NCBI GenBank assembly: GCA_008012315.1 | Contig: SSEL01000047.1 | Coordinates: 1 to 54,503 of the forward strand | Length of the DNA stretch: 54,503 bases | Source: Rhodospirillaceae bacterium | Lineage (GTDB): Bacteria > Pseudomonadota > Alphaproteobacteria > Dongiales > Dongiaceae | Direction of reading: 5' to 3' | Shown: positions 1 to 7,334 of the stretch, piece after piece | Layout: every line of letters starts with the position of its first letter | Position numbering within the stretch: position 1 is the stretch's first letter | Program-made: the position numbers and the translations under genes | The notes under the pieces: model-generated | Databases searched by the model: none | What the model was told of the DNA's origin: nothing | Seen by the model: the letters and a program-made list of their open reading frames with translations, nothing else

Positions 1-327
1 CCAGGCCGCTGATGAGATCTGCCAGACTGGATTGTCCGTTGCCGGAAACCCCGGCGATGCCGATGATCTCACCGGCGCGCAATGAGAGATTGGCATCGTC
101 GAGCAGCTTCTGGCCAAGCTTGCCGCGCACCGTCACGCCACCGCGCATCGTGCCGCACCAGGCCGGCGAACCGGTCTGGGAGATGACCGGCGTGACGGTG
201 CGCGGCAAGCTTGGCCAGAAGCTGCTCGACGATGCCAATCTCTCATTGCGCGCCGGTGAGATCATCGGCATCGCCGGGGTTTCCGGCAACGGACAATCCA
301 GTCTGGCAGATCTCATCAGCGGCCTGG
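1..327. repeat. Perfect 139-bp inverted repeat at the left edge (fold-back)
   Basis: Bases 1-139 are the exact reverse complement of 189-327, with a 49-bp spacer (140-188). Position i pairs with 328-i, and pairing stops abruptly at 140/188. The right arm lies in the conserved ATPase-coding sequence, so the left arm is the same coding DNA copied backwards. A perfect match with no divergence at a contig end is typical of a chimeric fold-back from amplification or assembly. A recent real inverted duplication is possible but less likely. Confidence 0.95.
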
Positions 328-938
328 TGAAACCGGAAAGCGGGCAGGTGCGCTATCGCGGACAAGCGGTCGTCAAATGGCATCCGGCCACCATGGTGGC
401 TGAAGGTATCGCCCGCATTCCCGAGGACCGCCATGCGGTCGGGCTAGTGGGCGATATGTCCGTGGCGGAAAACGTCATCGCCGAATGCTATCGCCAGCCG
501 CCATTTTCGAAACGCGGCCTGATCGACTGGTCGGCGGCGCGCGATTTCGCCCAGCGGATCATCCGCGACTACGAGGTCAAATGCCCATCGCCCCAGGCGA
601 TTACGCGGCTGCTTTCCGGCGGCAATATGCAGAAGCTCATCCTCGGCCGCGTCCTGTCGCCGGAACCGGTCCTCGTGCTCGCCAATCAGCCGACGCGCGG
701 TCTCGATATCGGCGCGGTCACCTATGTGCATCAACAGCTTCTGGCGGTGCGCCAGCGGGGCGGGGCGGTGCTACTGATTTCCGAGGATCTCGACGAAGTT
801 CTCGCTTTATCCGACCGCGTGGTCGTCATGTATCACGGCCGCCTGTCGGCACCGATGCTGCGCGCTGCCGTCAACATTCAACAGCTCGGCCTGATGATGG
901 CGGGGCAGGATATGCGGAGTGAAGGTCATGCGGCTTGA
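141..938 (+). CDS. ABC importer ATPase, second nucleotide-binding domain (5' truncated), BMP/YufO-type
   Basis: This is the C-terminal half of a double-NBD ATPase of the simple-sugar/nucleoside importer family (RbsA/YufO type). It powers import of a nucleoside or nucleobase through the two permeases that follow. Visible motifs are a degenerate Walker A (GVSGNGQSS) as is normal for the second NBD, the IPEDRH stretch, the signature LSGGNMQK and a Walker B-like LANQPTRGLD. Family members are about 500 residues with two NBDs. The first NBD is missing because the contig starts here. The reading frame runs open further left to base 12, but bases 1-139 are a reverse-complement fold-back, so residues encoded there are spurious and true coding sequence begins about 140. 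The stop overlaps the next start. Confidence 0.9.
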   Translation, partial: PRIVPHQAGEPVWEMTGVTVRGKLGQKLLDDANLSLRAGEIIGIAGVSGNGQSSLADLISGLVKPESGQVRYRGQAVVKWHPATMVAEGIARIPEDRHAVGLVGDMSVAENVIAECYRQPPFSKRGLIDWSAARDFAQRIIRDYEVKCPSPQAITRLLSGGNMQKLILGRVLSPEPVLVLANQPTRGLDIGAVTYVHQQLLAVRQRGGAVLLISEDLDEVLALSDRVVVMYHGRLSAPMLRAAVNIQQLGLMMAGQDMRSEGHAA

Positions 939-1977
939 ACCGCGCGCCGAAACCTCGCTGGCGCTCAATCTGCTGGCGCCGGTCAGCGCCCTGGTGGTCA
1001 GCCTGATCATCTGCGGCCTGCTGGTCGCGATTGCCGGCGCCGCGATCCTGCCGACCTTCGGCCTCGTGGTGAAAGGTGCCTTCGGTTCGCAATTCGCGTT
1101 GCTGGAAACGCTGACGCGCTCGACACCACTGATCTTCACCGGCCTCGCCGCCGCCGTCGCCTTCCGCGCCAAGCTCTGGAATATCGGCGCCGAGGCCCAG
1201 CTTTACATGGGGGCTATTGTCTGCGTCGTGCTCGGCACCGGCCTTGTTCCGCTGCCATCCGTGGTACTGATTCCGCTGATCCTGATTGCCGGGGCGCTGG
1301 CGGGCGCTTTGACGCTCCTGGGTCCGGCCTTGCTCAAGACCCGCTTCGGCGTCGATGAGGTGGTGACGACTCTGCTGCTCAATTTCATCATCCTGCTTTT
1401 CGTCAGCCTGTTGCTGGAAGGGCCGCTGAAGGACCCGATGGGCATGGGCTGGCCGCAATCTTCCCGCGTCATCGCCGATGCGACCTTGCCGAAGCTCATC
1501 CACGGCAAGCGCCTGCATCTCGGTTTCGTCCTCGCCGTGCTGTCCGCCGTGACCGTCTGGTTCATCAATGCCCGCACCACCTTTGGCTATGAGATGCGCG
1601 CTGTCGGCCATAATGCCCGGGCGGCGGCCTTTGCCGGCATCCCGGTCAATGCCGTGATGGTGAAGACGGCACTGCTCTCGGGCGGTCTGGCCGGCCTCGC
1701 CGGGGTCAGCGAAGTGGCGGGCCTTAAAGGCAACCTCACCCTCGATCTCTCGCCGGGCTTCGGCTATACCGGCATCGTCGTCGCCATGCTGGCGCTGCTA
1801 AATCCCCTGGCTGTCATCGCTACAGCGATCTTCGTCGCAGCGATTTTCGTCGGTGCCGATGCCATGAGCCGCTCGGCGGGGGTGCCGAGCTATATCGCCA
1901 ATGTGATGGTGGCCGTTTCGCTCCTCAGCATGGTCGTGGCGGTGATGTTCACCCGCTTCAAAGTCTCCTGGAAATAG
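928..1977 (+). CDS. ABC transporter permease, BMP/YufP-type nucleoside or base importer
   Basis: Integral membrane permease of the BPD_transp_2 family, predicted to form one half of the inner-membrane channel with the product of 1993-2934. The protein is about 349 residues with roughly ten hydrophobic segments. It shows the motifs usual in this family: an FTGLAAAVAFRAKLWNIGAEAQ stretch near residue 70, and VGHNARAAAFAGI later on. ATG 928 is preferred over GTG 919 because GGAG at 916-919 sits eight bases upstream. The start overlaps the ATPase stop by 11 bases, which implies translational coupling. The adjacent CodA-type deaminase suggests a pyrimidine base or nucleoside as substrate. This is inference, since no binding protein for this system lies in the window. 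Confidence 0.88.
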   Translation: MRLEPRAETSLALNLLAPVSALVVSLIICGLLVAIAGAAILPTFGLVVKGAFGSQFALLETLTRSTPLIFTGLAAAVAFRAKLWNIGAEAQLYMGAIVCVVLGTGLVPLPSVVLIPLILIAGALAGALTLLGPALLKTRFGVDEVVTTLLLNFIILLFVSLLLEGPLKDPMGMGWPQSSRVIADATLPKLIHGKRLHLGFVLAVLSAVTVWFINARTTFGYEMRAVGHNARAAAFAGIPVNAVMVKTALLSGGLAGLAGVSEVAGLKGNLTLDLSPGFGYTGIVVAMLALLNPLAVIATAIFVAAIFVGADAMSRSAGVPSYIANVMVAVSLLSMVVAVMFTRFKVSWK

Positions 1978-1992
1978 GCGGGGGGAGACGCG

Positions 1993-2934
1993 ATGGACGC
2001 CTTCGAGATCATCTTCACCACCACCCTCTGGGTCGCCGCCATCCGGATCGCCTCGCCGCTGATCTTCGCCACTTTAGGCGAGCTGATCTGCGAGCGAGCC
2101 GGCATCCTCAATCTCGGCATCGAGGGGATCATGGTGGCCGGCTCCTTTGCTGGCTGGGTGACCGTCTATGCCGGCGGCGACCTCTGGCTCGGCGTGCTGG
2201 TGGCGGCATTGGTCGGTGCGATCTTCGGCCTGCTGCACGGCGTGCTGGTGGTGCCGCTCGGCCTGTCGCAGCACGTCACCGGCATCGGCATCACCTTGCT
2301 CGCCAGCAGTCTCACCTATTTCGTCTACCGCCTGCTGTTTCCCAGCCTGACCTCGCCACCGCGCATCACGCCCTTCCAGCCCTTGCCGTTGCCTGGCCTG
2401 TCGCAGATTCCCTTTCTCGGTGAAGCGCTCTTCTCACAGACGGCGCTGACTTATCTCGCTTTCATCGCCGTCGGTGTCGTCGCCTATATCCTCTATCGCA
2501 CCCCGATCGGCTTGGCGGTGCGGACCGTCGGCGAGAATCCAGCAGCCGTTGAGGCCCAGGGCATCGATGTCACCTGGATCCGGATCGGCGCGGTGATGTG
2601 CGGCAGCGCGCTGATGGCAATCGGCGGCGCCTTCCTCACCATGTCGGCGGTCGATGCGTTTTACATCAACATGGTGAACGGGCGCGGCTGGATCTGCATC
2701 GCTTTGGTGGTCTTCGGTTCCTGGCGGCCTGGCAAAGCCTTGCTCGGTGCGGTTTTGTTCGCGGCCTTCGACGCGTATCAAATCCGGCTGCAGCAGAAAT
2801 ACGGCACCGCAATTCCCTATCAGGTCTTCCTGATGTTGCCCTATATCTTGTCTATCCTGGCGCTGGTCGTCATGTCGCGACGGGCCGGTTATCCCCGTGC
2901 GCTGATGGTGCCCTATCGAAAGGGCGAGCGCTGA
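1993..2934 (+). CDS. ABC transporter permease, BMP/YufQ-type, second subunit
   Basis: Second permease of the same importer, 313 residues, BPD_transp_2 family. The hydrophobic N-terminal part contains the characteristic ASPLIFATLGELICERAGI-type segment followed by LNLGIEGIM, and the C-terminal half has the family motif VGENPAAVEAQGID. These are hallmarks of the YufQ/TsgC subfamily that pairs with YufP-like permeases. It starts 15 bases after the previous stop with a GGGGGAG Shine-Dalgarno at 1980-1986, and the codA-like gene begins 24 bases downstream, so all belong to one operon. It likely forms a heterodimer with the 928-1977 product in the inner membrane. Confidence 0.88.
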   Translation: MDAFEIIFTTTLWVAAIRIASPLIFATLGELICERAGILNLGIEGIMVAGSFAGWVTVYAGGDLWLGVLVAALVGAIFGLLHGVLVVPLGLSQHVTGIGITLLASSLTYFVYRLLFPSLTSPPRITPFQPLPLPGLSQIPFLGEALFSQTALTYLAFIAVGVVAYILYRTPIGLAVRTVGENPAAVEAQGIDVTWIRIGAVMCGSALMAIGGAFLTMSAVDAFYINMVNGRGWICIALVVFGSWRPGKALLGAVLFAAFDAYQIRLQQKYGTAIPYQVFLMLPYILSILALVVMSRRAGYPRALMVPYRKGER

Positions 2935-2958
2935 CCGCGATTAAACTGAGGACACACC

Positions 2959-4239
2959 ATGCTTGATCTCATCCTGCGCAATGCCACCCTGCCGGACGGC
3001 CGCAAGACCATCGATATCGGCATCCAAGGCGACAAGATCGTTGCCGTCGAACCGGGGCTGAAAGCCGAAGCGGGGCAGGAGATCGATGCTGGCGGATTAT
3101 TGGTCACGCCGCCTTTCGTCGATGCGCATTTCCACATGGATGCGACCCTCAGCCTCGGCCTGCCACGCATCAATCAATCCGGCACCTTGCTGGAAGGCAT
3201 TTCGCTCTGGGGCGAATTGAAGCCCTATCTGACCCAGGAGGCGATTGCCGAGCGGGCCTTGGCCTATTGCGATTGGGCGGTCGGGCGCGGATTGCTGGCG
3301 ATCCGCAGCCATGTCGATATCTGTGATCCGCGCTTGCTGGCGGTCGATGCCCTGCTTGAAGTGAAGAAGCGGGTGAAACCCTATCTCGATCTACAGCTCG
3401 TCGCCTTTCCCCAGGATGGCTATTATCGCTCACCCAAGGCCGTCGAACTGCTGAGCGAAGCGCTGGATCGCGGCATCGATGTGGTCGGCGGCATTCCGCA
3501 TTTCGAACGCACCATGGGCGATGGCACAGCCTCCGTCCGCGCCTTATGCGAGATCGCCGCCGAGCGCGGCCTGATGGTCGATATGCATTGCGACGAGACG
3601 GATGATCCCTTGTCGCGCCATATCGAGACCCTGGCCGCTGAAACCCATCGCCTGGGCCTCAGCGGCCGGGTGACCGGATCGCATCTCACCTCGATGCATT
3701 CGATGGACAACTATTATATCAGCAAGCTGATTCCGCTGATGGCGGAAGCGGGCGTGAATGCGATCGCCAATCCGCTCATCAACATCACGATCCAAGGCCG
3801 CCACGACACCTATCCCAAGCGCCGCGGCATGACCCGGGTTCCGGAGCTGATGCAGGCCGGCATCGCCGTCGCCTTCGGCCACGACTGCGTGATGGATCCC
3901 TGGTACAGCATGGGCTCCGGCGACATGCTGGAAGTGGCCAGCATGGGCCTGCATGTGGCGCAGATGACAGGGCAGGCGGGGATGCGCAATTGCTTCGCGG
4001 CGGTGACCAGCAACCCGGCCGAGATCCTCGGTTTGCATGGCTACGGCATCGCGCCGGGCTGCTTTGCCGACATGGTTTTGTTACAGGCTGGCGATCCGGT
4101 GGAGGCGATCCGCCTGCGCGCGACCCGGCTCAAGGTCATCCGGCGCGGCAAAATCGTGGCGGAAAGCCCGGCGCAGACCGCGCGCCTGAACCTGCCCGGG
4201 CGCCCGGAAAGCGTGGATTTCCTGTTCAAGCCCCAGTGA
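2959..4239 (+). CDS. codA: CodA-type cytosine deaminase family amidohydrolase, candidate 5-methylcytosine deaminase
   Basis: Amidohydrolase-superfamily enzyme, 426 residues, alignable along its length to E. coli CodA (NQSGTLxEGI, LQxVAFPQ, ANPLxNI, GRxDTYPKRRG, FGHD, DPWY). CodA hydrolyses cytosine to uracil and ammonia in the cytoplasm. The predicted metal and catalytic residues are present: H57 and H59 (HFH), H210, E213 (HCDE), H242 and D309, at a constant offset of 4 from E. coli. The residue after D309 is Cys310 (codon 3886-3888), where E. coli has Asp314. Loss of that Asp is the published marker used to find bacterial 5-methylcytosine deaminases. It sits between an importer for bases or nucleosides and a pyrimidine-catabolic hydrolase. 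The family call is firm. Cytosine versus 5-methylcytosine preference is inferred. Confidence 0.9.
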   Translation: MLDLILRNATLPDGRKTIDIGIQGDKIVAVEPGLKAEAGQEIDAGGLLVTPPFVDAHFHMDATLSLGLPRINQSGTLLEGISLWGELKPYLTQEAIAERALAYCDWAVGRGLLAIRSHVDICDPRLLAVDALLEVKKRVKPYLDLQLVAFPQDGYYRSPKAVELLSEALDRGIDVVGGIPHFERTMGDGTASVRALCEIAAERGLMVDMHCDETDDPLSRHIETLAAETHRLGLSGRVTGSHLTSMHSMDNYYISKLIPLMAEAGVNAIANPLINITIQGRHDTYPKRRGMTRVPELMQAGIAVAFGHDCVMDPWYSMGSGDMLEVASMGLHVAQMTGQAGMRNCFAAVTSNPAEILGLHGYGIAPGCFADMVLLQAGDPVEAIRLRATRLKVIRRGKIVAESPAQTARLNLPGRPESVDFLFKPQ

Positions 4240-4262
4240 AACCATCTTGAGCGCGGGTCACG

Positions 4263-4292
4263 TTGACCGTCTGGTCAAATCTCACCTAAGAT
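4263..4292 (+). promoter_or_regulatory. RutR-like operator overlapping a sigma-70-type promoter
   Basis: TTGACCGTCTGGTCAA at 4263-4278 is a perfect 6-4-6 inverted repeat. It matches the E. coli RutR consensus TTGACCAnnTGGTCAA at 13 of 14 defined positions (G for A at position 7). RutR is the uracil-responsive TetR-family regulator of pyrimidine use. The left arm TTGACC doubles as a -35 element, with TAAGAT at 4287-4292 as -10 (18-bp spacer). A bound repressor would therefore cover the promoter of the 4375-9518 operon. A strong Shine-Dalgarno (GGAGGAG, 4362-4368) precedes the first gene. No rutR gene is in the window. Confidence 0.65.
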
Positions 4293-4374
4293 CGTGAAAA
4301 TTAATCGGCTGCCCCGAGTCAGGGTGCCGCGCTAAAACCACTGGAAACGGTGAATGATTTGGGAGGAGATTTAA

Positions 4375-5616
4375 ATGGCCGCGACCAATTTGCGCGTCAA
4401 TGCCGACCGGCTGTGGGACAGCTTGATGGAAATGGCGAAGATCGGGGCGACGGAGAAGGGCGGTGTCTGCCGTCTCTCCTTGACCGATCTCGACAAGCAG
4501 GCGCGCGATCTTTTCATCAAATGGTGCAAGGAAGCGGGCTGCACCATCAAGATCGACAAGATGGGCAATGTCTTCGCGCGGCGACCCGGCAAGGATGACA
4601 GCCTGGCCCCGGTCATGACCGGCAGCCATATCGACTCCCAGCCGACCGGCGGCAAATTCGACGGCGCCTATGGCGTGCTCGCCGGCCTCGAAGTGATCCG
4701 CAGCCTGAACGATTTCAACTACGAAACCAACCGGCCGGTCGAGGTCGCGATCTGGACCAATGAGGAAGGCTCGCGTTTCGCCCCGGCCATGGTCGCCTCC
4801 GGTGTCTTTGCCGGTGTCTTCGATCTCGATTACGGACTCAGCCGCGCCGATGTCGACGGCAAGACCATGGGCGAGGAGCTGAAGCGCATCGGCTATGACG
4901 GACCGGAGGATGTCGGCGGCCGCAAGATCCACGCCTTCTTCGAAACCCATATCGAGCAGGGCCCGATCCTGGAACATGAGAAGAAGACCATCGGCGTGGT
5001 GCAGGGCGCCCAGGGCCAGCGCTGGTTCGAGGTCGTCATGACCGGCCAGGAGGCCCATGCCGGCCCGACGCCGATGAAGGTGCGCAAGGACGCCATGGTC
5101 GGCGCGGCCCATGTGATCAGCGCGGTGAACCGCGTCGGCCATGACAATCAGCCTTTCGCCTGCGCCACCGTCGGTATGGTCCAGTGCAGCCCCAATTCGC
5201 GCAACACCATCCCCGGCAAGGTCTTCTTCACCGTCGATCTGCGTCACCCCGAGGACAAGATCCTCAGCAAAATGGCCGCCGAGGTCAAAGCGGCGGCCGA
5301 GGAAGCGGCGAAGAAGAACGGCCTGGAACTGGATTTCAAGGAAATCTGGTATTCGCCGCCGGTGAAGTTCGACACCGATTGCATCGCCGCGGTGAAGCAG
5401 GGGGCCGAGCAACTCGGTTTCGACAGCATGCCGATCATCTCCGGCGCCGGCCACGACGCCTGCTACATGAACCGCGTCGCACCGACCGCGATGGTCTTCA
5501 TCCCCTGCGAAAACGGGATCAGCCATAACGAGATCGAAAACGCGACCAAGGGCGATTGTGCGGCCGGCGTCGATGTCCTCTTAAGGGCAATGGTGGAACG
5601 TGCGAATGCCGTCTGA
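4375..5616 (+). CDS. M20-family Zn-dependent amidase, beta-ureidopropionase / N-carbamoyl-amino-acid hydrolase type
   Basis: 413-residue member of the HyuC/AmaB/PydC group of M20 peptidase-fold enzymes, which hydrolyse N-carbamoyl-beta-alanine or N-carbamoyl-L-amino acids to the amine, CO2 and ammonia in the cytoplasm. Metal-ligand motifs are visible: GSHIDSQPTGGKFDG (H85, D96), TNEEGSRF (E130/E131), ETHIEQGP (H192) and the C-terminal GISHNEIE. The family includes allantoate amidohydrolase and hydantoin enzymes. The specificity here is inferred from neighbours (CodA-type deaminase, RutR-like box), which favour the last step of reductive pyrimidine breakdown. Dihydropyrimidinase and dihydropyrimidine dehydrogenase are not in the window, so a complete pathway needs genes elsewhere. 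Confidence 0.85.
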   Translation: MAATNLRVNADRLWDSLMEMAKIGATEKGGVCRLSLTDLDKQARDLFIKWCKEAGCTIKIDKMGNVFARRPGKDDSLAPVMTGSHIDSQPTGGKFDGAYGVLAGLEVIRSLNDFNYETNRPVEVAIWTNEEGSRFAPAMVASGVFAGVFDLDYGLSRADVDGKTMGEELKRIGYDGPEDVGGRKIHAFFETHIEQGPILEHEKKTIGVVQGAQGQRWFEVVMTGQEAHAGPTPMKVRKDAMVGAAHVISAVNRVGHDNQPFACATVGMVQCSPNSRNTIPGKVFFTVDLRHPEDKILSKMAAEVKAAAEEAAKKNGLELDFKEIWYSPPVKFDTDCIAAVKQGAEQLGFDSMPIISGAGHDACYMNRVAPTAMVFIPCENGISHNEIENATKGDCAAGVDVLLRAMVERANAV

Positions 5617-5623
5617 GGGCGGC

Positions 5624-6451
5624 ATGCAATCACCGCGTCCTGATCATGGGGGTCTGTTGGTGCCTGGCGATGAGAGCATCATCGATATCCGCAATCTCGG
5701 CCTGACCTTCCAGACGGCGGATACGCCGGTCTATGCGTTGAGCGATATCAACCTGCAGATCGGGGCCGGTGAATTCGTTTCCTTCATCGGTCCCTCGGGC
5801 TGCGGCAAGACCACGCTGATGCGCATCATCGCCGATCTCGAACAGCCGACCGCCGGCGCGGTCAAGGTCAACGGATTGACCCCGCGCGAGGCCCGGCTGC
5901 AGCGCAGCTACGGCTATGTGTTCCAGGCGCCAGCACTTTATGCCTGGCGCAATGTCCTACGGAACGTGACCTTGCCGCATGAGATCATGGGAACCGGCCG
6001 CAGCGAGGCCGAGCGTAAGGCGCGGAATTATCTCGATCTTGTCGGATTGAAGGGTTTCGAAAAGAAATATCCCTGGCAGCTTTCCGGCGGCATGCAGCAG
6101 CGCGTTTCCATTGCGCGTGCGCTCAGTTTCGAGCCGCAATTGCTGCTGATGGACGAACCCTTCGGCGCCTTGGACGAGATCACCCGCGACCGCATGAACG
6201 AGGAATTGCTGCGCATCTGGGCGCAGACCCGCAAGACGGTCGTCTTCGTCACCCATTCGATCGACGAAGCGGTCCTGCTATCCACCCGCATCGTGGTGAT
6301 GAGCGCAAGGCCCGGCCGCATCATCGATATCATCGACAGCCCGCTGCCGCCGGATCGCAGTTTGGACACGCGGGAAACGGCGGCGGCCCAGGAACTGGCG
6401 CATCGCGTCCGGCAGGGATTGCGCGCGGGACACTCTTACGATGGCCACTAA
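5624..6451 (+). CDS. ABC transporter ATPase, NitT/TauT (SsuB/ThiZ) type
   Basis: Single-NBD ATPase of the nitrate/taurine/aliphatic-sulfonate family, about 275 residues. Motifs in order are Walker A GPSGCGKTT, Q-loop YVFQAPAL, signature LSGGMQQR, Walker B LLLMDEPFGALDE and H-loop VTHSIDEA. It energises the importer formed with the next two permeases and the binding protein at 8499. The frame is open back to a GTG at 5600, which would overlap the preceding gene. ATG 5624 is preferred because GAGG at 5615-5618 lies five bases upstream. The stop overlaps the next ATG by 11 bases. By context it serves a pyrimidine or pyrimidine-derived substrate. Confidence 0.9.
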   Translation: MQSPRPDHGGLLVPGDESIIDIRNLGLTFQTADTPVYALSDINLQIGAGEFVSFIGPSGCGKTTLMRIIADLEQPTAGAVKVNGLTPREARLQRSYGYVFQAPALYAWRNVLRNVTLPHEIMGTGRSEAERKARNYLDLVGLKGFEKKYPWQLSGGMQQRVSIARALSFEPQLLLMDEPFGALDEITRDRMNEELLRIWAQTRKTVVFVTHSIDEAVLLSTRIVVMSARPGRIIDIIDSPLPPDRSLDTRETAAAQELAHRVRQGLRAGHSYDGH

Positions 6452-7334
6452 GCGGCCCGGCTTTCTGTCGCCACAGGGCCGGGTGCTGCCGGTCCTGACC
6501 ATCATCGCCTTGATCATCGTCCTCTGGTACGGGCTTGCCATCGGCCTCAACCGCCAGCAGGTGGCCGAGCGCCTGGATGGTCTCGGCCAGCCTTGGGGCA
6601 TCAGTGATCTTATCGCCGACACCTGGTCGATGGACCGGCCGGTGCTGCCGGCACCGCATCAGGTAGCGACGGAATTCTGGAAGACGACGGCCGAGGTCGC
6701 GCCGAGCAGCAAGCGCTCCCTGATCTACCATGCCGGCATCACCGCTTCGGCGACACTGGTCGGCTTCGTCTTCGGCACCTTGCTCGGCATCATTCTCTCC
6801 GCCGGCATCGTGCATGTCCGCACCCTGGATCGCAGCCTGATGCCCTGGATCATTGCCTCGCAAACCGTGCCGATCCTGGCGATCGCGCCGATGATCGTGG
6901 TGGTGTTCGGCAATATCGGCATCACCGGCCTGATTCCCAAGGCGATCATCTCCATGTATCTTTGCTTCTTCCCGGTCGCCATCGGCATGGTGAAGGGGCT
7001 GCGCTCGCCGGATCTGCTGCAGCTCGATCTGATGCGCACCTATAATGCCAGCGCCTGGCAGGTCTTCTGGAAGCTGCGCGTGCCGGCTTCGCTGCCTTTC
7101 CTGTTTTCCAGCCTGAAGGTCGCCATTGCCATCAGCCTGGTCGGCACCATCGTCGGCGAGCTGCCGACCGGTGCTTCCGGCGGGATCGGCGCCAGATTGC
7201 TCAGCGGCTCCTATTACGGCCAGACCGTGCAGATCTGGTCGGCGCTGTTCATGGCGGCATTTCTCGGCATGGCCATGGTCTATGCCATTGCCGGCATCGA
7301 GCGCCTGTCGCTGCGCCGCATGGGAGGCCAGTGA
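6441..7334 (+). CDS. ABC transporter permease, NitT/TauT family, subunit 1
   Basis: 297-residue permease of the BPD_transp_1 (SsuC/TauC-like) family with about six membrane segments. The EAA-type loop that contacts the ATPase is recognisable in the region reading RTYNASAWQVFWKLRVPASLPF. A periplasmic stretch between the first and second membrane segments (roughly residues 35-95) is longer than in typical SsuC. It overlaps the ATPase gene by 11 bases and the next permease by one base, so the subunits are probably made in fixed ratio. It is paired with a second, non-identical permease, so the channel is probably heterodimeric, as seen for hydroxymethylpyrimidine/riboflavin-type systems. Confidence 0.88.
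   Translation: MATKRPGFLSPQGRVLPVLTIIALIIVLWYGLAIGLNRQQVAERLDGLGQPWGISDLIADTWSMDRPVLPAPHQVATEFWKTTAEVAPSSKRSLIYHAGITASATLVGFVFGTLLGIILSAGIVHVRTLDRSLMPWIIASQTVPILAIAPMIVVVFGNIGITGLIPKAIISMYLCFFPVAIGMVKGLRSPDLLQLDLMRTYNASAWQVFWKLRVPASLPFLFSSLKVAIAISLVGTIVGELPTGASGGIGARLLSGSYYGQTVQIWSALFMAAFLGMAMVYAIAGIERLSLRRMGGQ

Noticed and set aside
1..327. Terminal hairpin or linear-replicon telomere
   Set aside because: The arms are conserved protein-coding sequence from the middle of a common ATPase gene, and all neighbours are ordinary chromosomal genes.
4282..5526. 414-codon open frame on the minus strand
   Set aside because: It is antisense to the well-supported M20 hydrolase. High GC leaves antisense frames open, and its product is rich in His/Asp/Gly with no recognisable domain.
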